Source: Halostella litorea
Lineage (GTDB): Archaea; Halobacteriota; Halobacteria; Halobacteriales; Natronoarchaeaceae
Direction of reading: 5' to 3'
DNA: 64,000 bases
Assembly: GCF_004785955.1 (NCBI RefSeq)
Contig: NZ_ML214300.1
Location: forward strand, 485,223 to 549,222
Part shown: piece by piece, positions 34,264 through 41,380 of the stretch
How the letters are laid out: every line of letters starts with the position of its first letter
How positions within the stretch are numbered: position 1 is the first letter of the stretch
Translations under genes and position numbers: made by a program
Notes under the pieces: generated by a model
Told to the model about the DNA's origin: nothing
What the model saw: the letters and a program-made list of their open reading frames with translations, nothing else
Database searches by the model: none

Positions 34264-34977
34264 CTAAGCGTTTCCGTTCGCGGCCGGGTCGCCCTCGCGC
34301 CAGTAGAACCGCGGGCTGAGCGTCAGGTACGCGAGCCCGAGCGTGAGCAGGGCGTAGGGGAACGCCATCCCGGCGAACTCCGGGAACAGCACCGCGAGCG
34401 AGTGGACGACGCCCATCAGGAGGGCATCGCGGGCGAGCAGGTCGGGGTACCGGACGGTCGACACCATGAGGTAGACGAACACTGCGGTCCCGGCGAGCAG
34501 CACCTGCGGTTGCGCGACCCCCGCGAGTACCGCCGACGCGAGGATCGTCGCCGCGAGCGTGCTCGGCGCGCCCTCCGTGTGCTTCGCCGCGGTGTCGAAG
34601 GCGGTGTACATCCCCAGCCGCGTCACCGCCATGGCGACGAACAGCGCCGGCAGCCCGACCGCCAGAACGGTCCGCGCGGTCGGGTCGGCGACGGAAACCT
34701 CCCACGCCTCCCCGACGACCGCGACGACGACGACCGCCGGGGCGACGGCGAAGGAGGCGACGTCGGCCAGCGAGTCGAGGTATTCGCCGGCGGCGGAACT
34801 GCCCGCCCACCGGGCGACGACGCCGTCGAGCCCGTCCGCGACGGCGGCGAGCAGCACCAGCCGCGCCGCGAGTTCGGGGTCCCCCGGCGCGACAACCACC
34901 GCGACGAACCCGACCATCGCGTTCGTCACGGTCACCGCGTCGGCGAGGCTGAGTCGCCCGACGAACCGGGGTTGCAT
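34264..34977 (-). CDS. pssA: CDP-alcohol phosphatidyltransferase (archaetidylserine synthase type)
   Basis: This 237-residue membrane enzyme has the CDP-alcohol transferase signature split across VADGLDGVVARWAGSSAAGE and YLDSLADVAS (D-x2-D-G-x2-A-R ... D-x3-D). It has about seven hydrophobic segments. It would exchange CMP in CDP-archaeol for an alcohol such as serine; the serine assignment comes from family resemblance (TNAMVGFVAVV N-terminus). Start MQPRFVGRLSLADAV, with an A/T-rich box on the minus strand near 35003-35014. Confidence 0.88.
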   Translation of the reverse strand: MQPRFVGRLSLADAVTVTNAMVGFVAVVVAPGDPELAARLVLLAAVADGLDGVVARWAGSSAAGEYLDSLADVASFAVAPAVVVVAVVGEAWEVSVADPTARTVLAVGLPALFVAMAVTRLGMYTAFDTAAKHTEGAPSTLAATILASAVLAGVAQPQVLLAGTAVFVYLMVSTVRYPDLLARDALLMGVVHSLAVLFPEFAGMAFPYALLTLGLAYLTLSPRFYWREGDPAANGNA

Positions 34978-35078
34978 ATGCCCGGGGTTGCGTGGGGCGT
35001 CCTTACGTTTTTATGTTCGACCGCGGCCGCCGCGACCGAACCGGCGAGCATTTGTCCCCGCCGTCCCGAGTCGGGGGT

Positions 35079-35507
35079 ATGAAGCGCCGCACGTACCTCG
35101 CCGGCCTGAGCGCCGGGAGCGCGGCCGGCCTCTCCGGGTGTCTCGCGAGTCTCGGCTCCGCCGGCGACTCCTGTGACGGGAACTGCGACATCGGGATGAC
35201 CGCGGTGGACTTCGACCCACAGGAGTACGAGGTGAGCGTCGGCGACACCGTCACCTGGAAAAACACCAGTTCGAAGGGCCACACCGTCACCGCCTACGCG
35301 GATCAGATCCCCGACGACGCCGACTACTTCGCCTCCGGCGGCTTCGACTCCGAGGACGCCGCCCGGGACGGTTGGCAGCAAAACGAGGGGGTGCTCACGT
35401 CCGGCGACACGTACGAGCACACCTTCGAGGTCGCCGGGGAGTACGACTACGTCTGTCTGCCCCACGAGAACAGCGGGATGGTCGGCACGATAATCGTCAC
35501 CGAGTAG
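35079..35507 (+). CDS. Halocyanin-like blue copper lipoprotein
   Basis: The 142-residue protein begins MKRRTYLAGLSAGSAAG with a twin-arginine type signal and the lipobox LSGC, so it should be a Tat-exported, lipid-anchored electron carrier. The cupredoxin domain follows: FDPQEYEVSVGDTVTWKN, the first ligand His in KGHTVTAY, and the C-terminal YVCLPHENSGMVG giving Cys, His and Met. It contains an acidic loop (DDADYFASGGFDSEDAAR). Such proteins feed terminal oxidases. An in-frame ATG at 34992 is too far upstream and would bury the signal. Confidence 0.92.
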   Translation: MKRRTYLAGLSAGSAAGLSGCLASLGSAGDSCDGNCDIGMTAVDFDPQEYEVSVGDTVTWKNTSSKGHTVTAYADQIPDDADYFASGGFDSEDAARDGWQQNEGVLTSGDTYEHTFEVAGEYDYVCLPHENSGMVGTIIVTE

Positions 35508-35526
35508 CGGGCGCGGGACCGGACGG

Positions 35527-38505
35527 CTACTCCTCGTCGCCGACCTCGACCTGCGTCGGCGAGATGTCGATCACGTACCGGTTGGTGTCGTCCGCCCGGT
35601 CGTCGGGGTCCTCGTAGTCCCCCCGGTCGCCGGCGTCGGCGTCGTACAGGAACACCGCGTAGTTGGTGTGACTCCCCCCACTGCTGTCGAGTTCGACCAG
35701 CACGACCGCCTGGCTCTCGTCCAGGTCGAACTTGTTCCCCGTGTACAGGTCCTCGTCGTAGGTGTCGAGCACGTCCTTGATGCCGGGCTGCCACCACGCC
35801 GTGTTCAGTTCGGCCGGCCCCGGCAGGTCGTCGTCGTCGGTGTAGATCCGGTGGTCGCTGTCCGAACTGTTGTCGGTGCTGTCTATCCGGGTCGTCGTCC
35901 CGTTACAGGTGGTGTGGGCGTACGTCTCCCCGCCGTGGTCCTCCGTGACCCCCGTCGACGTTCCGTTCGTACAGTCGACCGACTGCGCGGAGAACGAGAC
36001 CAGCGACCCGACCGGGACGTTGTCGACTCTGAAGGCGACCGACGTGTTCTGCCTCGGGTCGTTGATGCCGGTAGCGCCGCTGTCCAGGGAGTCGTTCGCG
36101 TTGACCGTCTCGTTGTAGCTGGCGGGGTCGAGCGGGTAGCTCTGTCCGCCGATGCGGACCGACGTCGAGACGTCCTTGTGCTGGACCTGCCGGAAGCGGT
36201 CCTCCGTCACGTCGCCGGCGATCTGGTCGAACCGTTCCTCCAGGTCGTCGGCGTCCTCGACGTAGAAGTACTGCCCGCCGGTCGTGTTGGCGACGTCCTG
36301 GAGGAGTTCCTCGTCGGCCTCGTCCCCGAGCCCGATCGTGTACACCGTGACGTTGTTCGCCGCCGCGTCCTCCGCGGCGTCGTAGGTCTTCTGGTCGGTC
36401 GCGCCGTCGTTTTTCCCGTCGGTCAGGAGCACGACGACGCGTTCGGCATCGGCCGGCCGGGGGCTGTCATCGAACTCGTCGAGCGCCCCGTAGAGGCCCG
36501 CGCCGATGTCCGTGCCGCCGTTGGCGTTTCCGCTGAGGCTTCCGTTCACATCGCTGAAGTCGTGCGTGAGCTCCTCCCGGAGCGTCGCCTCGCTGTTGAA
36601 CTCGACGGCCCCGGCGCGGTCCTGTTCGGACTCGTTCAACGCCGCGGAGTTGTTGAGCGCGCCGATGAAGCTCTTGGCCGCGTCGACGCGTTTCTCGTCG
36701 GGGTCGCTCCCGACGGGGCCGTACTCGGCGTCGCGTATCTCGACGGGGTCGCCTATCGCGTCCTCGGACACCTCCTGGCCGGGGTTGGCGACCACGGTCC
36801 CGTAGATGGTCTCAGCTCGGACCTGCTTCCCGCTGGGGACGGTGTACTCCGTATCGTCCCACCAGCTGGGCCCGCCCTCGTCGACGTTCGCCCACGCCAC
36901 TTCGTCCCGCGGCACTTCCTCCCAGTCGCTCGTCCCCTGCCATGCGCTGTAACCCTGGTCCATCGACCCGGACTCGTCCAGCACGAACATCACGTCCAGC
37001 GGCTGGCGCTCGCCGGCGGTCCGGTTGACGACCACTTCCTCGGCGACCTGGGTGCCGACGAGTTCCAGCGTCGCCGAGGAACTGTTCACGCGCAGCGCGT
37101 TCGCGTCCTCGGAGACGACGCCACAGCCGAACCGGCCCTGTCCCTCGGTGCCGGGACACTGGTCGGCGAAGTCGGGGACGTCGTCCTCGTCGGTGTCGGT
37201 GCGGTTCGCCAACAGGCCGTCGGCCACGTCGTCGATGGGCAGTTGCCCGGTCCGACGGTTGTCGCTGTCGTCGTTTAGCGTCGCCGTGACGTTGTACGTG
37301 CCGGGCGCGCCGGGGTTGGTCACTTTCCCGTCCTTGCCGTTCCGCGTCTGGCTGCCGTACTCCAGCATGAGCGTGTCGTTCGTTCGGATCTCGACGGAGT
37401 CGTCGAACTGGAAGCCGATGGTCCCGTCGCTCGTATCGACGTTGTAGCTACTGAGGTTGGACTTCAGGTTGACGACGCCCCCGTCCTCGCGGTAGATCTT
37501 GGACTGCTCGGGGTTGATCTGGCCCTTGCCGTTTCCGACCATGTTCGACAGGTCGGTCTCGCCCTCCTCGTACTTGATCTCGACCGCTTCGAGCGTGTTG
37601 CCGGTTATCTTGTCGTCCCCGACGTCGAACGTCAGTTTGTGGCTGGTCTCGGCCCCGGCGGTGTCGTTGACGGCCACGAGCAGGTTGTCGGGTTCTTCCC
37701 GGGTCCGGTTGTCGACGGTCCGGCCCATCGGCAGGTCACGGGCGATCACCGTCTGATTCCCGTCGTAGACGTTCACGGTGCCGGCGTCGCCCATCCGGTC
37801 GTCGAGGAACCGGCCCCAGGCGTCGTAGTAGGTGCTGCCCCGGACGACGATGGTGAGGCTGTCGACCTGCGTGACGTTCGAGGCCGCGTCGTCCCGGCAG
37901 AACATCTCCCGTTCGATCTGCTTGCGGCGCTCCATCGACCGCGTCTGGTTCACCGAGGCGGTCGTTCCGCCGGCGTCGACCCTGCCGGAGAGGTTCGCGA
38001 TATTGAAATCGAACGTGCGGCGTTCGGTCCCGTTTATCTCCTCGGTTCGGTAGGAGAGCGCGGGCGGCGAGACCATCGTGCTCCCGCTTCCGCTCGTCCG
38101 CCAGACGCCGCCGGCCTGGTATGCGACGTGTTCGCCGGCGTCGTTTTCGGACCGGAATGCACTGAGCGTGAGGTTCGTCGTGCAGGTGCGGGTCGCCCCG
38201 ACCGGGGTCCGCCCGCGTATCTTGAACGACATCGACCCGTCGGTCCGGATCGAGACGTTGTCGCCCTCACCGACCCGCAGTTCGGTCGACCCCTCGCCGT
38301 CGGCCGCGAGCGAGGACAGGTCGGACCGGACCTCCTGCATCGACATCTCCGCGGACCGCATCTCGCTCTGGTCCTCGATCCCGTTGAGCGCCATGCCGCC
38401 AACGAGAAAGACGAGCGTCGCACCCGTCACGACCATCCCGAACAGCAACACGATACCGACTGTGTTCGAGATGGCCCGCTCGCCGGAGTCGTTCCCTGTC
38501 CTCAT
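35527..38505 (-). CDS. Large pilin-like surface protein with von Willebrand A domain
   Basis: The 992-residue protein starts MRTGNDSGERAISNTVGIVL, an archaeal type IV pilin-like leader followed by one hydrophobic helix, so a prepilin peptidase may process it. A long beta-rich region follows, then a calcium-binding thrombospondin-type stretch (DTDEDDVPDFADQCPG, about residue 438). A VWA domain comes next (about 500-760) with MIDAS motif FVLDESGSM and VVLLTDGKNDG, and a C-terminal beta domain ends the protein. It has very many Asn-x-Ser/Thr sequons, as expected for an N-glycosylated surface protein. Adhesion or pilus function is inference. Confidence 0.85.
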   Translation of the reverse strand: MRTGNDSGERAISNTVGIVLLFGMVVTGATLVFLVGGMALNGIEDQSEMRSAEMSMQEVRSDLSSLAADGEGSTELRVGEGDNVSIRTDGSMSFKIRGRTPVGATRTCTTNLTLSAFRSENDAGEHVAYQAGGVWRTSGSGSTMVSPPALSYRTEEINGTERRTFDFNIANLSGRVDAGGTTASVNQTRSMERRKQIEREMFCRDDAASNVTQVDSLTIVVRGSTYYDAWGRFLDDRMGDAGTVNVYDGNQTVIARDLPMGRTVDNRTREEPDNLLVAVNDTAGAETSHKLTFDVGDDKITGNTLEAVEIKYEEGETDLSNMVGNGKGQINPEQSKIYREDGGVVNLKSNLSSYNVDTSDGTIGFQFDDSVEIRTNDTLMLEYGSQTRNGKDGKVTNPGAPGTYNVTATLNDDSDNRRTGQLPIDDVADGLLANRTDTDEDDVPDFADQCPGTEGQGRFGCGVVSEDANALRVNSSSATLELVGTQVAEEVVVNRTAGERQPLDVMFVLDESGSMDQGYSAWQGTSDWEEVPRDEVAWANVDEGGPSWWDDTEYTVPSGKQVRAETIYGTVVANPGQEVSEDAIGDPVEIRDAEYGPVGSDPDEKRVDAAKSFIGALNNSAALNESEQDRAGAVEFNSEATLREELTHDFSDVNGSLSGNANGGTDIGAGLYGALDEFDDSPRPADAERVVVLLTDGKNDGATDQKTYDAAEDAAANNVTVYTIGLGDEADEELLQDVANTTGGQYFYVEDADDLEERFDQIAGDVTEDRFRQVQHKDVSTSVRIGGQSYPLDPASYNETVNANDSLDSGATGINDPRQNTSVAFRVDNVPVGSLVSFSAQSVDCTNGTSTGVTEDHGGETYAHTTCNGTTTRIDSTDNSSDSDHRIYTDDDDLPGPAELNTAWWQPGIKDVLDTYDEDLYTGNKFDLDESQAVVLVELDSSGGSHTNYAVFLYDADAGDRGDYEDPDDRADDTNRYVIDISPTQVEVGDEE

Positions 38506-38509
38506 ATCC

Positions 38510-38528
38510 TGTTCTTACGGGAAGAACA
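38510..38528. promoter_or_regulatory. Palindrome over the predicted start of the VWA-protein transcript
   Basis: TGTTCTT-ACGGG-AAGAACA is a perfect 7-bp inverted repeat. It lies between the TATA box at 38537-38545 and the ATG at 38505, so it covers the predicted transcription start. A dimeric repressor site or a 5' leader hairpin would both fit. Confidence 0.5.
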
Positions 38529-38536
38529 ACAGTCGG

Positions 38537-38545
38537 TATAATAAA
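38537..38545 (-). promoter_or_regulatory. TATA box of the VWA surface-protein gene
   Basis: The minus strand reads TTTATTATA, centred about 36 bp before the ATG at 38505, predicting a leader of about ten bases. It is the clearest A/T-rich box in this part of the window. Confidence 0.65.
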
Positions 38546-38589
38546 CCTACCGTCGGGCAGTAATGAACGTAGAGCCCGTGAGAAGGAGT

Positions 38590-39579
38590 TTATCGCAGCG
38601 CAGCCGGCGGCCCGCCGGGCAGCCGGTCGCGGTCATGAGGGGCGGTGAAATCCACGTCGGGACCAGCGGGGACGAGCCCCGAGGGATTGAGGTCAGTGTG
38701 GGACCGGTAGTAGTGTTCCGTGATGTGGGCCATGTTCACCGTGTCGGCGACGCCGGGGAGCTGGTACAGTTCGCGCAGGTACGGCCAGAGGTTGTCGTAG
38801 TCGGCGATCCGACGGACGTTGCACTTGAAGTGGGTGTGGTAGACCGCGTCGAACCGGACGAGCGTGGTGAACATCGCCACGTCGGCCTCGGTGAGGCGGT
38901 CGCCGGCGAGGTAACGCTGGTCGGCGAGTACCTCGTCCCAGCGGTCCAGCGCGTCGAACAGGTCCGCGACGGCCTCGTCGTACGCGCCCTGGGACCCCGC
39001 GAAGCCGGCGCGGTAGACCCCGTTGTTGATCGGCTCGTATATCTCGTCGATGATCCGGTCGACGTCCTCGCGGTAGCCTTCGGGGTAGAGGTCGACGTCG
39101 TTGGTCGCGTACTCGTCGAACGCGACGTCCAGCATCCGCATGATCTCCTCGGACTCGTTATTGACCACGGTCTCGCGCTCGCGGTCCCAGAGGACCGGCA
39201 CCGTCACGCGGCCGGTGAACTCGGGGTCGGCCGCGGTGTACACCTCGCGCAGGTAGTCCGAGCCGTGGATCGAGTCCGGCGTACAGCCCTCCTTTCCTGG
39301 CGCGAACTCCCAGCCGTCGTTCCTCCGGTGCGGGTCGACGACGTCCACCGAAACGGCGTCGTGAAGTCCCTTCAGCGCGCGCGTGACGAGCGTCCGGTGT
39401 GCCCACGGGCACGCCAACGAGACGTACAGGTGGTAGCGGCCCGCCTCGGCCGGGAACTCGGCGTCGGGGTCGGCCTCGATCCAGTCGCGGAACGAGGTCT
39501 CCTGTCGCTCGAACTCGCCCTCCTCGTTCGTGGACTCGTAGGCGTCGGTACGCCACTCGCCGTCGACGAGCATGTTCAT
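38590..39579 (-). CDS. Glutathionyl-hydroquinone reductase-type GST-fold protein
   Basis: The 329-residue protein resembles Xi-class GSTs (ECM4/YqjG). A thioredoxin-fold region has the active-site Cys in YVSLACPWAHRTLVTRALKG, followed by PHRRNDGWEFAPGKEGC and PVLWDRERETVVNNESEEIM. The helical C-terminal domain includes DRLTEADVAMFTTLVRFDAV. Haloarchaea use gamma-glutamylcysteine rather than glutathione, so the thiol partner probably differs. The start MNMLVDGEWRTDAYE at 39579 is set by a TATA-like box 28 bp upstream; the frame open to 39693 lacks support. Confidence 0.9.
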   Translation of the reverse strand: MNMLVDGEWRTDAYESTNEEGEFERQETSFRDWIEADPDAEFPAEAGRYHLYVSLACPWAHRTLVTRALKGLHDAVSVDVVDPHRRNDGWEFAPGKEGCTPDSIHGSDYLREVYTAADPEFTGRVTVPVLWDRERETVVNNESEEIMRMLDVAFDEYATNDVDLYPEGYREDVDRIIDEIYEPINNGVYRAGFAGSQGAYDEAVADLFDALDRWDEVLADQRYLAGDRLTEADVAMFTTLVRFDAVYHTHFKCNVRRIADYDNLWPYLRELYQLPGVADTVNMAHITEHYYRSHTDLNPSGLVPAGPDVDFTAPHDRDRLPGGPPAALR

Positions 39580-39603
39580 GACCCGAAGTTGGCGCTCGCG
39601 ACG

Positions 39604-39610
39604 GTTATAC
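39604..39610 (-). promoter_or_regulatory. TATA box of the GST-fold protein gene
   Basis: GTATAAC on the minus strand is centred 28 bp before the ATG at 39579, predicting a leaderless transcript and fixing that start. Confidence 0.6.
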
Positions 39611-39753
39611 TCCCTGCCGACGGCACGCCCGGCCGGTAGCCCGCCGGACGAATCGGCCGAATTGGGCGGGTAACCGGCGGCTACTCCCCGCATCAGAGAA
39701 TTATAGGTCGGGTAACAATTACGGCGGGCGTGTCGGTTCCGGGTAGGAAACCG

Positions 39754-39834
39754 ATGCCCAGGTTCAAAACGGTTCTCGGCGTGCTCCTGTTGCTCGCGCC
39801 GATGCTCGGGGTCCTCGTTCTCGCGCTGGCGTAG
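39754..39834 (+). CDS. 26-residue hydrophobic mini-protein
   Basis: The frame MPRFKTVLGVLLLLAPMLGV continues to LVLALA and a TAG stop. It has a basic N-terminus and one membrane-spanning helix. The stop abuts the stop of the convergent gene with no gap, which is typical of real genes in this compact genome. A/T-rich boxes lie at 39701-39706 and 39715-39721. There is no family match and the call rests on shape and context. Confidence 0.45.
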   Translation: MPRFKTVLGVLLLLAPMLGVLVLALA

Positions 39835-40998
39835 CTACCAGTCGCCCTGAAACATCGGGCGGAGGCCGGCCTCGTCGGCGAGTTCCGCGACGACCGTCCG
39901 GGCCGACGCGGCGTCGAGCGTCGCGAGCAGGTGGTAGCCGTTCGCGAGTTGCTCGGTCGCCTCCATCGGTGCGCCGTTCGGATGCATCGGGTCGTGGTTG
40001 AGCACGGCGCGGCCGTCGTCGTCCGCCGCGTCCGGCCGCCACGGGAGCGTGAGTCCCGCGGCCAGCGCGTGTCGCTCGATCAGGTACTCGACTGCCGCCG
40101 CCGTCGCCCCGACGGGCGTGTCGGTGCCGACCGCGCCGACGGACGTGCGACCGCTGAAGAACCGGACCACGTACTCCCCCGAATCCTCGTCGCTCGCCGG
40201 GTCCGGCCGGTCGTCGTCGGCGGTCGGGCCGGCCGCTGAGTCGCTGCCTGACGCGGCGTCGACGCGCTCCCCGCCCTGCTGTGGTGCCCCGTCTGAGGCC
40301 GGCGGCTCGGAGCCGTTCGCGTTCCCGCGACGCTCGGTCGCGGGTCCGTCCCGGTCGGTCGCGTCCGAGTCGGGCCGCTCCCCGGCGAGCGCCGCCAGGA
40401 GGTCGTCGAGGAACCGGTCGACGGCCGCGGCGAGGTCGTCGGCCGCCGCGCCGTCGGCCGCCCCGACGAGCCGGTCGGTCACGTCGGCGGCCACCTCGTC
40501 GCGCCGCGCCGCGATCCGGTCGGCCGCCGCCCGTCGGTCGGCCGCGGTCCCGACGCGCGACTCGGCGGCCGAACGGGTGTACGGCGCGACCGCGTCGGGC
40601 CGGTCGGGCAGGTCGTCGAGCCGGCACTCCTCGCGGCTCCCGTCGCGGCCGACGAAGACGAACGACCGGCCGTTCGTGAGGAGGCCGCGGTCGACCCCGG
40701 CGGCGGCGAGCGCCGCGTCGAGCCGGTCGACGTCGGCCTCCCGCAGCGGCTCCCCGCAGGCGACCACGTCGACGAACACCGCCGGCCGGCCGTCGACCGA
40801 GAGGGCGTAGTTCACGGGGTCGCGGTCGGCGGCGACGTCGACCGCGGCCGTCACGGCGGGGCCGTGGACGTCCCAGCCGAGGGCGGCGAGCAGCGGCTGC
40901 ACGAGCCGGAGTTCCGTGTTTCGCAGCGACAGGTCGCCGGCGTCGGCGACCGCCGCCCGCGCCCGCTCGACGTGTTCCCGGAGGTCCGGTTCGGTCAT
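39835..40998 (-). CDS. Restriction-fold (HsdR N-terminal-like) protein, probably inactive nuclease
   Basis: The 387-residue protein has an N-terminal domain resembling the type I restriction enzyme N-terminal nuclease fold: NTELRLVQPLLAALGWDV, then PVNYALSVDGRPAVFVDVVA. The usual E-x-K is replaced by D-V-V, so the PD-(D/E)xK site looks broken. A helical, Ala/Asp-rich middle (about 150-275) contains no methylase or helicase motifs. The C-terminal 100 residues (YVVRFFSGRTSVGAVGTDTP) form a separate conserved-looking domain. No restriction partners are nearby. Confidence 0.75.
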   Translation of the reverse strand: MTEPDLREHVERARAAVADAGDLSLRNTELRLVQPLLAALGWDVHGPAVTAAVDVAADRDPVNYALSVDGRPAVFVDVVACGEPLREADVDRLDAALAAAGVDRGLLTNGRSFVFVGRDGSREECRLDDLPDRPDAVAPYTRSAAESRVGTAADRRAAADRIAARRDEVAADVTDRLVGAADGAAADDLAAAVDRFLDDLLAALAGERPDSDATDRDGPATERRGNANGSEPPASDGAPQQGGERVDAASGSDSAAGPTADDDRPDPASDEDSGEYVVRFFSGRTSVGAVGTDTPVGATAAAVEYLIERHALAAGLTLPWRPDAADDDGRAVLNHDPMHPNGAPMEATEQLANGYHLLATLDAASARTVVAELADEAGLRPMFQGDW

Positions 40999-41031
40999 CG
41001 GTCCCCACTTTTCGGTCGCCCGTAGTAGAAG

Positions 41032-41157
41032 CTACGGGTAGAACAGGTCGGCGTGGTCGAACGCCCTGCCACAGTCGGGACACTCGTAGTCGGTGCCGTT
41101 CGCCGTCTCCACGACGGCTCCGCAGTCGGGGCAGTCCGAACCGTTGACGAACGTCAT
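41032..41157 (-). CDS. Small zinc-ribbon protein
   Basis: The 41-residue protein MTFVNGSDCPDCGAVVETAN continues to YECPDCGRAFDHADLFYP. It has two CPDCG knuckles that should bind one zinc ion. Haloarchaea encode many such one-domain zinc-finger proteins. I start at 41157: the frame is open to 41253 but the added part is an Arg/Ala/Pro-rich shadow. It lies 33 bp upstream of the restriction-fold gene on the same strand. Confidence 0.75.
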   Translation of the reverse strand: MTFVNGSDCPDCGAVVETANGTDYECPDCGRAFDHADLFYP

Positions 41158-41349
41158 CCCCGGTTGCTGGGGCGCGGGACAGCAAAAGCGTTCCCCCCGG
41201 ACTGCCGATAGCTTCGGCCGTCCGGCGCCCGCGGTGGCGGCCGCGCGTCGCACCTGGGAATGGGGTGCGGAAACGGCTCTTTCCCCACGGACAGTCCCTG
41301 TAATCAGCGTCTAGTCCCCGGGTATCAGACATGATAACGGTCGGTGAGG

Positions 41350-41356
41350 ATTTATG
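41350..41356 (+). promoter_or_regulatory. TATA box of the chemotaxis transducer gene
   Basis: ATTTATG is centred 28 bp before the ATG at 41381, predicting a leaderless transcript. The remaining 180 bp upstream hold no supported gene. Confidence 0.6.
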
Positions 41357-41380
41357 TGGAGGTAGCATCGGTTCGAAGGT

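Noticed and set aside
37990-38505. Archaellin gene at the start of the VWA protein
   Set aside because: The hydrophobic N-terminal segment resembles type IV pilin leaders, but the rest of the protein is a VWA adhesin and no arl genes are nearby.
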